A stretch of 64,000 bases of DNA from Gnetum montanum (GCA_015680685.1 MNCI01026431.1:227408-291407); one strand, 5' to 3'. Positions 9,087 to 21,199 are shown, counted from the first letter of the stretch. Notes: generated by a model from the letters alone, not told the origin. Program-made: numbers and translations.

Positions 9087-12050
9087 TTATTTGACCTGCG
9101 TAAACATGTCGAGAAGATCCCGTTCTTGGCTGGCTTGTTTGTCCCCTTTGTCTTCTTCCATTCGCCCCAAGAGACGGATCTCCCGAGGTGGAACAGCGTC
9201 GGTCGGAGGGTTGCTCTTTTTCTTGCAGAGGGGAGGTGGCTGTGTTTCTGCACCCTTGTCCTGCCCAGAAGGCGCAGACGTAGGGATAGAGGTCAAGGGC
9301 CTGGGCCTAGCGAAGCCTAGCGTAACATGGTTTTTAGCGGCATTGACTGATGTGTCCCCTCCCCTTTGTTTATTAGGTGATGGTTGGTGATTTGTGTTAG
9401 AAGCTTGCCCCTGCGTAAAACGGGTAGCTGGTGATTTTGATACCCTGAGAATGAAAGGTGCCTTAGGTGTGGGTGCGGACATAGCCACGGCTTTACTGTT
9501 ACTGGGAGGCTAAGTTAAATCTGGAGAAGGCGCCCGAATGATGAAGGGTGGCCTTGAGACACCACTAGCTGCCAGTGAAAAGCTTTTCCCCCTTGGTGAG
9601 TTGGTAGGTACACACAAAACAAAAGGTTGTTTGGGCGGTACTTTCCTCTCACCATCCGTACTTACCACGTTGATTGTGTACGGGGCGTTATTTGCGTTTA
9701 ACAGATCCTTATACACATGAAACGCTTGGTTTTTAGGATGCGTTGGACTACTACCATCTAGTTTGAGTGAACCATCGTCAATCATGCATTGAATATCATC
9801 TTTCAACGCCCAGTAGTAATCTGTATCATGACCACACAACTGATGGTAGTCACAGAAACAGTCCAGCCTGAAAGACCTCGGAACTGGTGGTTCGTCAGGT
9901 AGGGCTGAAGAAGGATTCTTCAGTAGTTCACAATGACACCTGTGATGCTTCAGAGCTTCTTCGGATACCTTCTTAGTCTGAATGTATCCTGCCCCTAATA
10001 GTTTTTTCAACAGTTTCGAGTGTTTTACAGGCAGGGCTGTTTACTTTGAGCGATCTTTATGCTCAAAGTTTAGTTTTGGCTGGGGGGTTTTTTCAGTGGC
10101 AAATGAGTCTTGGTTAGTGCTACTCGCACTAGCTGTGGTCTCGGGTGATGTCGTAGGTGCCTTCTTGTTTTTGTTCTTAGCACCTTCAGCCAGCGTAGCT
10201 ACATTGTTGTTGTTGTTTTACCTTTATCCTTGCCCTTGTTGTTAGCATTTTTGTAGGCAACATACGCCGGGTCCTTGCTAGCCTTCGCAGCATCTTGGAT
10301 GCTTTTGGTCTGGGCAAAAGCCTGATGTAAGGAGCTAGGGGAAAGATAATAAAGCTTAGACTTGATAAAATCGTTAACTGCTCCTTTGAATATGGCCAGC
10401 AAATGGGCCTCCGCGATTGGCTCACGGATTTCATTCAAAGTAGCACTCCACCGCTGTATAAACTTTTGGACTGGTTCGAGTGGGTCCTGTTTCACTCCCA
10501 TGAGTTGATCTAACGTGACCTCCAACTTTAAGTTGTATTTAAAGTGAGTCATGAATTGTGTTAGGAGCTCTTCCAAGGTTGAGATGGAAGAGCGAGGGAG
10601 GGCTCGATACCAATCCAAAGCTTTCCCTGCCAGAGACATAGCAAAGACACGGATGATTGTGTGAGGCCACTGTTGTAACAACAAAGATTCGGACCTAAAG
10701 GTAACCAAGTGAGCATTGGGATCTCGCTCCCCATTATATTTAGTGAAATGGGGTAATGACATCCCCGGGGGTAACGACAGCATGGGGATTGCTGGACTAA
10801 TAGGATCATCTTGATAGAAGTCCATGATCTGTATAGTGTCTGAGCTAGTGACCTTAAGGCATCTAACCTCCTCAGTGAGGGTCTAAATGAGTAAGAAAGC
10901 TTGATCTAAGCCTGTTGATGAAGATGTTTGCACAGAAGGAATAGGGGGTTGAACTGGGAGAGCGGTGCCAGGGAGTGGAAATGGAGGAATGGCTTGACTG
11001 GCAAGTGGTGCAGCGGGGATCCCCACGAACGAAGCTGCCTACGAAGACCACCACCCACCGGGTTGAGCAGAGAGATTAGCCACCACCGGCTGCACGGGAT
11101 AGGGATAAGGATATTGTGGGACCATCTGCGGAATATGCGTTGTGGGTGCAACTGAGGGTTGCACGCCATATACTGCAGACTGGTTATGTTGTGCCATGGG
11201 GATGATCCACTGACTCGCGGCAAGCTGTTGGACGGATGTCTGTGGCTGAATGACAGTTGTGATCTGTTGGGTTGGAGGGGGTGGCAGTGACAAAGTTTGT
11301 GCCAGATTTTGCACCAGGCGAGTTGTAGATATGGCATGGGGTTGGATCTGAGGGATGAAATGGGGCACAGTGGATGCTGGGACCACCGACGGAATGCTGA
11401 TTATGCATGGTGACGAGACCGCCCCCATGTTATTTTGGGGTATTTGCACTTGTAGCCTAGATGACTGCGTAGTGGCTTGCAGGATGACAGGAATGTGAGT
11501 TTGTGTGGTCATGGTGGGATTAAGATGGGCGGCTTCTCCAGTGAGAGGGAATAAGGGATTTATGTAGGTATGGGGGCTCAAAGTATGGTACGAATCCGCG
11601 TGTTCAGACTAGGCTGCGAATTCGTCGTCCTCTTCCTGCCCGTTCTGAGGTTCCAACATGGACCGGGTAGCCTGACTCCTAGCCATGACCAATTATGTTA
11701 TGATTTCATGATAATGTTTTGTCAGGGGGATGATGTCGTAGGTGGTAGGGGTGAAATCTTGACCCCCTCTGTGGATCAGCTCAAAGTTTCTTTTCGCTTC
11801 GATCTCAGCTTGGCTAAGAGCAAGCTTTGCCTGAATTTTGACGTAAATAAAATTATATTCCTCGGGCGTCACGACAGTAAATACAGGATCTTTGCCCTAT
11901 AACCTCAACGAATGACGCGACGGTCCCTGAGGTCCTATAACACTAGAGGCTGGTCCAGTGGCGGTGATGGGATTCACAGATGTGGCACCCGAGTCAGTGG
12001 TAATCATGGCGGCTGTGGTTGTGTATGCAGAATCCATTGGTCAAGTAGAT
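9087..12050 (-). pseudogene. Tat gag polyprotein region
   Basis: The N-terminal part (11039-11581) is rich in Pro, Gln, Thr and His. The conserved gag core (10199-10825) begins MDFYQDDPISPAIPML and continues with LPHFTKYNGERDPNAHLVTF, MSLAGKALDWYRAL and DPLEPVQKFIQRWSATLNEI, typical of plant Ty3/gypsy retrotransposon gag. After a frame change near 10200 the next segment (10010-9510) has KLLKKLLGAGYIQ and a Cys/His element FCDYHQLCGHDTDYYWALK. A Lys/Glu-rich linker leads on to protease. Stops and shifts divide it into several open stretches; the opposite-strand open frames over this region are shadows. Confidence 0.85.
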
Positions 12051-12264
12051 TAACAGCAATAAATGACTGGATCTAAAAGGCAATGGACAAAGAAGATCGT
12101 GATTAGGCTTTCTACCCTGTAGGATTCCAAAGGAATCGTTAATGTGACCGATCTACACCGCATGATTTTTCGTAAGCTTCTGTAGAGGTATTACGTTTAC
12201 GTCTTGGGAACGCGGATACAGATCGCTAACAGGGCTACCCATAAAAATACAAATCGGAGCCTAG

Positions 12265-12281
12265 CCCTCCTTCTAGCGCCA
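12265..12281 (-). other. Primer-binding site of the Tat-like element
   Basis: On the minus strand, directly after the LTR end TTACA and six spacer bases, comes TGGCGCTAGAAGGAGGG. The position and the leading TGG (complement of a tRNA CCA end) fit a primer-binding site. A decayed version, TGACACTAGAAGAG, holds the same place in the plus-strand Tat element at 25334. I did not assign the tRNA. Confidence 0.75.
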
Positions 12282-13050
12282 GAAAATTGTAACGACAGAA
12301 AATGTCAGTAGCTGGAAAATACCAAACAAAATCCGTGTACACAGTTTTAACCACGGATCTGTGCGAGGGCTGTGCTGGAGAAAACGAATCCGCAGTGCCC
12401 TGAATGGTCTTGTCGATCAGATAGGGACTTACTTAATCAGTAAATCGACAAAGATTATAGGTGTTTCGTGGAACGATTTGATTCAATAAATCACGAAAGG
12501 AGAGGAAAACGATGTAGATAAATTGCAATAATGACAACGTTAACATGACAAAGGGAATCGGATTTAAGAGAAATGCGTGATTTCAAGATCTGTACTTTGA
12601 CTCAAAAAAATGAGTATTTTGTATACAAAATTACAATGGGAAGACTCCGATTATCTTGTGCGAAACATACACAAAATAATAAGAAAAACGATTTAACAAG
12701 GAGTGCAGAATGGAGCTCGGTCTACCTTGTAAGCCAAAGACGGAGTGCAAGGAAAGGTCACGCTCGGATGTCTATCAACCAACTGTGTCTGATCAATAGA
12801 TCTTGCCAACCGCACCAGATGATCTCTCGATCTCTGATCTATCTTCTTCGCTTTGGATAGTCTCTACTCAAAACTGCCAAGGATCACCGATGGGAGAACT
12901 GTATTTTCGCCAAAAGGTATGATCGCTCCTACTGCTAAATGCTCGAAAATGTCTCTTGTTTCTGCTCAAGGATGATAACTGCCAAAAGATGAAGATGCCA
13001 GCCGCTACTCTCCTTCAAAAAAAATTTCTTGCCTTTCTTCACCAACTGGG

Positions 13051-13060
13051 GTATTTATAA
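13051..13060 (-). promoter_or_regulatory. TATA box of the Tat-like LTR
   Basis: The minus strand reads TTATAAATACCCC, a standard plant TATA box, upstream of the gag frame and at a plausible distance from the LTR inner edge. Confidence 0.65.
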
Positions 13061-13179
13061 CATGCAGAAAAGGCACGGCCTTGATGACACATGTCTCGAA
13101 CTTTCTGGATACCATTGACTTGATGAACTGGCTATGTCACATCACATTGCAACGTACGTTGTCAACACTTTTGTCGAAG

Positions 13180-13720
13180 CTGCTTCATGATTACGCACAA
13201 TACGCTTATCAGCATATTGCGCATATGGATAGCAAATGCGTAACTACTTTAGTCGGCTTTACGCTGGATTACACTTGTTTACGCTGTGTTGCATGGTAGA
13301 GTGTAACAAAGCATGGAATTAGTGAGACAAGCTGTTTTACACTCATTTACGCAGCAAATCGTAGTGAAGCGTAAAAAATGATCAACTCGATGATAAATTA
13401 TGCTAACGTACGCTGCGTAGCGTAACTAGCGTAAAGTGATCAATCTACAAAAAAAAGGAGCCTAATCTGTCGTGCTTCCTTTGGACTTTCCCTTTGACCT
13501 TTTTGAAGCTCATTATGCTGCCTTGTGTAACAGAGCATAAGTTCGACCCTGGACAAAAGACTTAGCAGAATATGCGAGAAGTCACATATTACGCTGCTTA
13601 GGCTTTAAGCTTCACCAATTCTGCTAAAGTAAGTTACCTTCTGATGTCAGACTATGTTAAGCAGAATTACGCTAAGTGTCCTTACGCTATGTTGCGTAAT
13701 GTAGCATAAAGACAGAAAAC
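13180..13720. promoter_or_regulatory. U3 region packed with TTACGC/GCGTAA hexamers
   Basis: About a dozen copies of TTACGC or its complement GCGTAA occur in roughly 540 bases, in both orientations; one cluster near 13410-13440 reads TACGCTGCGTAGCGTAAC. Chance would give far fewer than one. Because the cluster lies upstream of the LTR TATA box it could be an enhancer array; that is inference. Confidence 0.7.
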
Positions 13721-15213
13721 ATAGTAAAATTGAAATTTGTAAGGAACTTGGAGACTTGATGCTAGGCACCGTTGCGCCTTGCTTTGCCTTGTTCTACCTT
13801 CTGGAATTCTATCACGAACTTTTGCCTAAATCGTGAATCTTCACCTGAGGCCGATTCAAAATTTCCACGATGTTTCATTACTCATTGCCTTTAATAAATG
13901 TTGAATTCTTTGCTTAGTGTGATTTTAGAGTTAGAAATTTTTTAAGGAAGTTGTCCTAAAAGTTTAATGTTAGACATGATTTGTTTAGGTGACACATAAA
14001 AGGGCATGTAATGGTTTTGAGGAACATTTGATAAAATGATGATAAAGGAAAGAATAGATTTGACAATGAAGTACTCAGAGGGTATAAAATGATGTGGTGG
14101 TGTGCAACAAGTACAAATTGCAAAAGTCATGCAAGTGGATCCTCCCCAAAGCAAGTTCCAACCTATAATGCCCTTACGTAACCACACCTTAAAATGTCCA
14201 TAGGCACTAAAAGGGTTAAATGCAATTTGCACCTGTGCAACAAGACACAAACATGTTAATACCACCATGATGAGGTAGGAATTCTATGCTACACAAGACA
14301 CAAGTTATAAGTGTTTGGACCGTGAGATGAGATGAATCGTAGAAGAGATTGCAAAGATTGGGATGTGAGGTAACTTACCTTGGGCACAATGAATCCTAAG
14401 TGTAGGGCTTGATAATGTCTTATTAGCCTATCACTCCAAAATCAAGACCAAGTTCATTCCTCCGATTAGTGACATCGCATTGTTTCATCTAATGATGAAC
14501 AACCATAAGAGCATCATGATAGCAAGGTGTATGATCACTTGGTGTTTTGTTCAAGGGAGGAGTGATTTGGAATTCCTTTGTGGCACATTTGTTTTTTTCT
14601 GGCCGCTTTGGCACACTTTCTCTCTTGCTCCTCTTTTTTCTCTTTTTGTTGTTTTTTTTATGATCTGTAATCCAGAGAAGCTGCCTACCTTCAGGCATGG
14701 GTGCATGTCTTTTTAATGGGACCTCCTAAAATAGCATTGGGTTTCTTTATTAAGTGCCTTTATTACTCTTACTCCCATTATCATCAAATCTACAAGGATC
14801 TTAGTACAACCAAGCTACATGATAGGACCTACAAATGTCACCAAAGAAAATCCACAAGTCCCCTTGATGTCACACCCTAGCCATTCCTTCTTAGTCCATC
14901 ATTCTTCGCTTTGGGCATAATGAGCACAAAATTAGTTTTAAGTTTTCATGATGAAAAAAATATAGTCATACCCAAAGTAGAAACTCTTATTAATAGAATG
15001 GGTGGGTGGATGTTGTGGGCTCACTATCCAAATAATTAGTCACCTAAGACTTGATAGCATAGAACAACACCTCAACCAATAATTCACATGAGTATTTTAT
15101 TTACCAATGAGATTACCCTCAAAAAGATAAAACAATAAATTGGAAATGAAAAAACTGGAAAACAAAAAATTGTAAAATCAAAGAAAAGGAAAATCATTTA
15201 CTAATTTTGCTTG

Positions 15214-17543
15214 TTAGAATGGAGGATATCCCCCATAACTAAACTTTTGAGCATGGCTAGAATTAATAAATAGAAAATGTGGATCCAAGCATGTGGGAAA
15301 TATTGGAGTATGGTCATATCCAAACCATGGGGTGTCTTTTGATGTCGTGGTTGGAATGTACCCAACTTGGGGCTCACACACTTGATTAAAGTTGGGATAG
15401 TGGAGCAAATTATAAGATGTGGTCATGTGATAAGGAGTTGACCCACTACAGCACCCATGATCATAAGATGGTATGCAAGGATGGATATGTCTCCCCACGT
15501 GGCTATTTCATTGGGCTACATGGTTGTTGGAGTGTTGATTGGTGGCCAAGATAAAGTAACAAGAGGCATTGAGTTCAAGGAGGCAGATGCATCACAGTGT
15601 TGAACTTATGCTAAGTTGGAGGATGTAGTGGTTTCGGAACTGTGCTGTCTCTTTCTACAGTCCTGCCTAAAGAAAGGACGCTTTCAACATTGTGGAGGGT
15701 TCCCACTGCTGTTGATAGTAGCAACACAAGTAATTTTCCTGCGTTGATGCTGTGGTGCAAAACCTTTTGGCACAACTAGTGGTGATGTAGAAGGAGGTGA
15801 ATGATGAGAATATTGAGGGGGAGGAGAAGTGTAAGAAACATGAGGTGGTGATCTTGTTGGAGAGGACATGAGTTGATAGTACTCAGGAGAATGATAACAA
15901 TGTGGTGAAATAGAGGATGTTGACCCAGTCGGTGAAACAAGATGTTGAACATAATAAGCGCTTGGGTTCGGATGGTATGAAGGGTGTGACTAGTTTGATG
16001 GTGGCCTTCCCCACGAATAGGGTTTTTGTCCTTGTAGTTGAACCCAATATTTATGTATGAAAGAGGGATGTAACATTCTTCCCAAATGCTCATGCAAATG
16101 TGACAAGATTGGACATTGGCCTTTGGGGTGATCATACATGCAAATATTACATTGATGCGTATGATTGGTAGTTGAGTTCTTATCCTTATTCTCTTCAACC
16201 CTTCATTTTGATTGTCTAGTGGTGTTCTATCCTGTTTCTTGATTTTTCATGGTTCTTCCTCTAATAATTTTGGCATATTCTCCACATCTTTCATGCCCCC
16301 AATCTGTCATCTTATTGATCTTTACCTCAATTCCATCTAGTGATTGTAGGATTGGCAAAGATGATTCCACCTCCTTGAAGTGAGTTGATTTCTCCTCTTC
16401 ATGATCATGGACCCTTGCTAAGTTGAGATTTTGGTCTTGTTGAGAACTTTCAACATTCTCCCATTTAGCTATTTCTCCTTCTTCTTTTTCTACCCATTGG
16501 ATAAGCTCTTGGAGTTGATGGATCTATAGCTCATATAGTTGACCTAGGGCATACATCCCTATGGTCTCCCTTGTTTCATTATGGAGCCCATCCATGATGT
16601 GGTACATTATTATTTCCTCGAAGAATCCATGGCCTGGGCAATTATTTAACAATGAATAGTATCTTTCTAAGGCCATGTTCAAGGGTTCATAATGCCCATG
16701 TTTCCATTCTTGGATTTGTCTCCTCAAGGCTGACACTCTTGCATAGGTTTGATATCTTTCATTAAAGAGTTCTACCATTGTTGGCCAATGTCAAATTGAT
16801 TGTAGTCTTAAGGACCTATACCATACTTTTGCTTGGTCAACTAGTGTCATAGGAAAGAGCTTAAGTTTTTGCCACCCATTATCAATATTGTTCCATACAC
16901 AGGCATTGTAGAAGGCTTGTAAATGATGTTGCGGATCTAAATCATAGCCTCCTAAAAGCTAGGGAAAGTTATTTAAATCAAGCCTGGGTAGATGGCTTTC
17001 CTTGTGATGCCTACAAGATATTCGAATAGCCTCTTGTATATGCATTAGGCTCTTAGTGGCTAGCAGGGGTTGATCATCACTAAGTAGGTTATGAATTTGC
17101 GAGTTGGGATGAAGTTATCTTCGTTCATGTTAATGTTTCTGATTTTGCCCATGAGTCTGATTTTTATTTCTATGCTGACCCCTTGAAAGATAGTCATCCG
17201 TGTCATGACCTCATGTTGAAGGGACAAAGAAAGAGAAAGAACTAGAAGACTTGTCATGACTTTGGTAAGTCTCCAAATCATCCCTGGATAGATTCTTGTT
17301 AACTACTAAGAAGGTCCTAGGCCTTATAGGCCCCCTCATTCTATGGGATGTCTAATCCTTACTAGAGGTGCTAGAGTTGGATGACAAGAGTCCATGAGTA
17401 CCATCGAGGTGCTCATGAGCATAGGAGACACTTGCATAGGATTGAGTATTCCTAACTTTGTTTTCAACATCATATATTTCATTAGTTCTCCAATGAATTT
17501 CCTCACTAATTGTTGTGTTATCATAGTCTTGTGAGAGAGACAT
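15214..17543 (-). pseudogene. Athila-like gag, decayed
   Basis: A start at 17543 gives MSLSQDYDNTTIS. The conserved part at 16524-16778 reads LRRQIQEWKHGHYEPLNMAL, ERYYSLLNNCPGHGFFEEI and YHIMDGLHNETRETIGMYAL, closely matching the gag core of the complete element at 50.2-50.7 kb. Downstream the frame breaks many times; residues are rich in Ser, Pro, His and Tyr (15.2-16.2 kb), as in the C-terminal gag part of the other copy. Gag forms the particle in which reverse transcription takes place. Confidence 0.78.
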
Positions 17544-17654
17544 TGTTGTGAACTTGTGTATGACTTGTTTGCAATTACTTCTTTCTAAAAGATATATCGT
17601 GCATGCTTTGTTATAGTGATCTTGTATGATATAACTAATCTAAATAACTAGCAC

Positions 17655-17674
17655 TGTCCCCAGCAATGGTGCCA
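17655..17674 (-). other. Primer-binding site, tRNA-Asp type
   Basis: The minus strand reads TGGCACCATTGCTGGGGAC right after the LTR end CATCA. It differs by three transitions from TGGCGCCGTTGCCGGGGAC, the tRNA-Asp-type site known in Athila elements. Confidence 0.75.
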
Positions 17675-17675
17675 A

Positions 17676-18178
17676 TGATGACTAGCGAGGTACCCCTACA
17701 CTCAACCATACGAATATGAGCGTTCACACACGATTTGGTCGAACTCCATGGATGGGCTAGTTGTGGTATCTAGATCGTTACACATTGATCGCAGTTTTTT
17801 GTCTTCCTACTTGGAGTAGTATTTGCTTTGTCACATATGGTTTAATCGAGAGTGAGGTGTATGATGTGGGCCTAAACTAGTGCTACTCCTAGAGGCAATG
17901 GAAAATAACTTTTTTTTAGCTAAGAGGGAGTGGAAGAAGAGAATCTACGCTAGCCTAAGTGCTATGAGCATTCATCCTTAATCATCCGTACACATCTTGG
18001 ACCTCATGTACTACTTATGGGCTTACCAAGCATATATTACTTTAGCGCTCCTAGATACGCTACTGGGTTACCAAGTAGTTACACTTCAATGTTTGCGATT
18101 AAGTCGTACTCATTCTACATTTGACAACAGGAATAGTAAATGATGGTAAAGAAATATTAACTAAGAAAATAATAAATA
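17676..18178 (-). repeat. Athila-like LTR, cut by the assembly gap
   Basis: It starts TGATGACTAGCGAGGTACCC, as does the complete LTR at 45800, and carries the same landmarks (cactcaaccatacgaat, ccgtacacatctt, tactgggttaccaagt). Its outer end runs into the Ns. It forms an inverted repeat with 18.76-19.16 kb. Confidence 0.85.
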
Positions 18179-18322
18179 NNNNNNNNNNNNNNNNNNNNNN
18201 NNNNNNNNNNNNNNNNNNNNNNNNNNNNNNNNNNNNNNNNNNNNNNNNNNNNNNNNNNNNNNNNNNNNNNNNNNNNNNNNNNNNNNNNNNNNNNNNNNNN
18301 NNNNNNNNNNNNNNNNNNNNNN
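18179..18322. other. Assembly gap (Ns)
   Basis: An unbroken run of Ns. It lies between two oppositely oriented LTRs of one family. Confidence 0.99.
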
Positions 18323-19161
18323 GGTGTGGGTAGTATCATGAATCATGGTTTTCCAGGCCCGATATTAGATCCTCGATATTGGGTACGCGATATTGTATCC
18401 TGGATAATAATATCAAATACACGATATCATGATTCCTATGCAAGCCTATAAATACAACATTTGGGTGCACAGGAAAGGGGGAGTTGGTAGGTCTAAGGGT
18501 AGAGTCTTTTTGTCAGTTTTCAATTAATTTCAGTTCTTTCCCCAGTGCATGCCCACCGTGTGATGGTTGTAATTGTATGGAACCTTTGTTCGAGTGTGAT
18601 GTACTTAGACACACACATGATCAGCAACAAAGATCAAGATTACCCCATCATTGTAGCATTCACTTAGCTTTTAATTAGTCTAATTGTTACTTATTTATTG
18701 TTTTCTTTTTAGTTCATATTTCCTTTATTTTTATTAAAATTTCCTATTGATTAACGCAGAATGAGTACAACTTAATCACGAACATTTAAGTGTAACTACT
18801 TGGTAACCCAGTAGCGTATCTAAGAGTGCTCAAGTAATGTGCGCTTGGTAATCCTAGAAGTAGTACACAAGGTCCAAGATGCATACGAATGCTCATCGCA
18901 CTTAGGTTAGCATAGATTTCATTTCCCATTGCCTATTAGCTAAAATTAATATTATTTTCCATCATTTTTAGGAGTAGCATTAGTTTAGGATCTCATCATT
19001 CACCTTACTTTGGACTAAACCATACGTGACAAAGCAAATACTAGTCTAGGTGGGAAGACAACTATCTAGATACCATAACTAGTTTGTCTGTAGAGTTCAA
19101 CCAGATCGTGCGTGCACACTCATATTCGTATGGTTGAGTGTAGGGGTACCTTGCCACTGAT
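18323..19161 (+). repeat. Athila-like LTR in plus orientation
   Basis: Reads as the reverse of its neighbours and ends GTAGGGGTACCTTGCCACTGATCA. A plus-strand TATA (CCTATAAATACA) lies near 18440, preceded by several GATATT/GATATC words (18358-18432). The left end is lost in the gap. The next sequence is internal DNA of another copy in minus orientation, so this looks like a solo LTR or a rearranged end. Confidence 0.8.
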
Positions 19162-19821
19162 CACCTTTGATGCCTATAAGGGTTTATCATTATCAAACAT
19201 GTCGTGATCATAATTTCTATCTCTATTTCTATTTGTCTGCTTATGATGGTCTTGTTTATGCTCCATTCGATATCTTGTATCTTTTTATTTATCTCTATTT
19301 CTATCTTCATATTGACTTCTTAGTAGAGCTCTATCTTCATATGTACATTCATCTTTTTCAGAACTAGATAGCAAAGATGAAGAGAAAGACGGTAAACTAC
19401 AAGAATCATCATGGCTACTATATCTCCCCCTATGGTCCCTTGGTTCATCTCTTCTAGGTTTATTGGAGTTCCTAAGCCTTAAGGCCCATCTTGTTCTAGG
19501 ACTTGTTTCATTCCCTCTAGAATTGGCTCTAACAGCTAAGCATAGTCTTTAATAGTAAGGATCTGAATGAGCACATGCAATCCCTACTTGTAGTGGTCCA
19601 CTTCAATTCTCTTTACTATATATCATATCATTTCTTCCACCAGTGTTCACTTTGTGTGATGGACTATCAACCCTAAGTGAAGGATACATGTTTTCAATTA
19701 ATAATATGTGTGACTTAAAATATTAATATTTTCTAAAAGATAAATCATTAATGCTTTTACAATGATAATTTATAATATAACTAGTCTAAATCACTAGCAC
19801 CATCCTTGGTAATGGTACCAA
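19162..19821 (-). mobile_element. Internal fragment of another Athila-like copy
   Basis: It matches 17060-17670 in the same orientation: cctaagccttaaggccc against cctaggccttataggccc, a serine-rich gag N-terminus, and ttataatataactagtctaaatcactagcacc before the PBS. A degraded tRNA-Asp-type PBS lies at 19801-19820 (minus strand TGGTACCATTACCAAGG). Confidence 0.75.
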
Positions 19822-20900
19822 TGATGAGAAGTGAGTGTCCCCTATGCCTAACCATGTGAATCACAAGCATGTATTTGAGATCTGGTCAAATTATATGGAA
19901 GAAACTAGTGTGGTATCTAGATCATTAAGTGTTGATCACATGTTGTTGTCTTCTCACTTGGACTAGGAGTAGGTTTATCACATATGGTTTAGTCTAAAGT
20001 GAGGCATATGATTATTGGGGTTGTTGGGGCCTTAAACTAAACTAAATAATAACATATAAATTAATTATTTAATCTAATTAACAATAAAATTAAATCCTAA
20101 ACTATCGTAAGGGCAATGAGTATCCATTCCCAGCTTGTCGTATATGTCCTAAACTCAGTACCCATAGCTGGGATTACCAAGTGTTATACTACTAGGCAAA
20201 CCAAGCAATAATGCCACTGGGATTACCAAGAGAATATGTGTTTATACTCAAAACTAATCGTACTTATTCCATTGATTGATTAATGTGCATGAAAATGTAA
20301 ATGTTATCTCAATACATAGAAAATAAATTGCAATAAAATTAAATCTATTCTAAGTCAAAGTTTGTAATGAATATGAATCAATCTTAATCTTATTGTCATT
20401 CATGGAATGTGTCTAGGTATAATGTCACTCAAATAAGATATCATACAATTAACTTAAATCTACACTACGAGCACTCACTAACTATTTGCTAAGATCACAA
20501 AAGAAAATTAAAAGAGTTTAGTTACACTATTCACCAAATGGTGTCAAATATATAACAATGCTCACATATTTATAGGTAAATAGGAACACTATGTCAATGC
20601 ATATGTGTTAACTCATTTGGCTACAGTGACAAGGATGTGTCGATGAGGATGTATTGGCACAACTAAGTTATAGCATCTACAATATAGTAGATGTGATGTA
20701 GCATCTATGATGTAGCATTGAGTTAAGATGTGTTAAAAAGGATACATTGATGCAAATATGATGTAGCATCTATGATGTAGTATTTAACTGAGATGTGTTG
20801 ACAGGGATTTGTCAATGCAGATGTGACATAACATTTGCGATGTAGCATCTACTATATTGAAGTTAACTAAAATGTTTGATAAATTGATGCTTTATCATCA
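19822..20900 (-). repeat. Athila-like 5' LTR with long U3
   Basis: It starts TGATGAGAAGTGAG after the PBS and ends ATCATCA, the terminal form of the complete LTR. A minus-strand TATA (CCTATAAATATG) lies near 20570. U3 (20600-20890) contains repeats of GATGTAGCATCTATGATGTAG in units of about 100 bases, which explains the greater length (1079 bases against about 750). Confidence 0.8.
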
Positions 20901-21199
20901 ATACTCCAAAGATTATTCAAATAATGTATAGGTCCTTTAAGATATAGTTTTCTTAACATAGATAGTAGAATTGTAAATAAAGTTGTTTAATTGAATAGTA
21001 TTAGCTTCTTTGATAGCTTTGATATTTTTGATTTTTTTTAAAATTTGGAAAGATGTTGGTTCTGTAAATTTTGTAGTTCCTAGATGTATTAAATTTTTTG
21101 CAAGAAACACAAGCATTGGGTAAAGAGGTAGACCTTTTGGTGGCATTGTAATATTAGTGAGGAAATCTCTTGAAATTTATGTGGTTTTAGAAAAAAATT
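20901..21199. other. AT-rich sequence without a recognised gene
   Basis: The minus-strand open frame here is low-complexity and has no recognisable domain. It may be the 5' part of the LINE that follows. Confidence 0.5.

Larger units (their letters stand above)
8250..13850 (-). mobile_element. Tat-like Ty3/gypsy gag-protease fragment with 5' LTR
   Basis: Read on the minus strand: LTR with promoter (about 13.85 kb down to 12288), primer-binding site (12265-12281), a Pro/Gln-rich gag N-terminus, the gag core, a CCHC-like region and a protease. RT, RNase H and integrase do not follow; after about 8250 come the GCGTAA-rich stretch and the 27-bp repeat. The copy is therefore either truncated, non-autonomous, or the 5' half of the pol fragment at 1231-3740. 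The distal end of the LTR could not be fixed. Confidence 0.75.
12288..13850 (-). repeat. 5' LTR of the Tat-like element (outer end not fixed)
   Basis: The inner edge is TGTAACGACAG (12288, plus strand), next to the PBS. A TATA box on the minus strand lies at 13051-13060, so R and U5 span about 740 bases and U3 lies above 13060. U3 is rich in TTACGC/GCGTAA words (13180-13720). The outer edge is uncertain and may lie anywhere between 13720 and 13900; no second copy in the window allows a comparison. Confidence 0.65.
13900..18178 (-). mobile_element. Athila-like gag element, truncated copy
   Basis: On the minus strand: LTR (17676 up to the gap), a tRNA-Asp-type primer-binding site (about 17655-17674), a gag pseudogene (15.2-17.5 kb), then non-coding sequence that matches the internal 3' part of the complete element at 45.8-52.8 kb (for example tcctccccaaagca near 14142 and near 47310). 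The 3' LTR is missing; the copy ends near 13.9 kb against the Tat-like LTR. No protease, RT or integrase was found. Confidence 0.8.

Noticed and set aside
9061-9390. Plus-strand open frames over gag and protease (also at 9538, 9982, 10928)
   Set aside because: Shadows of the minus-strand gag-protease frame.
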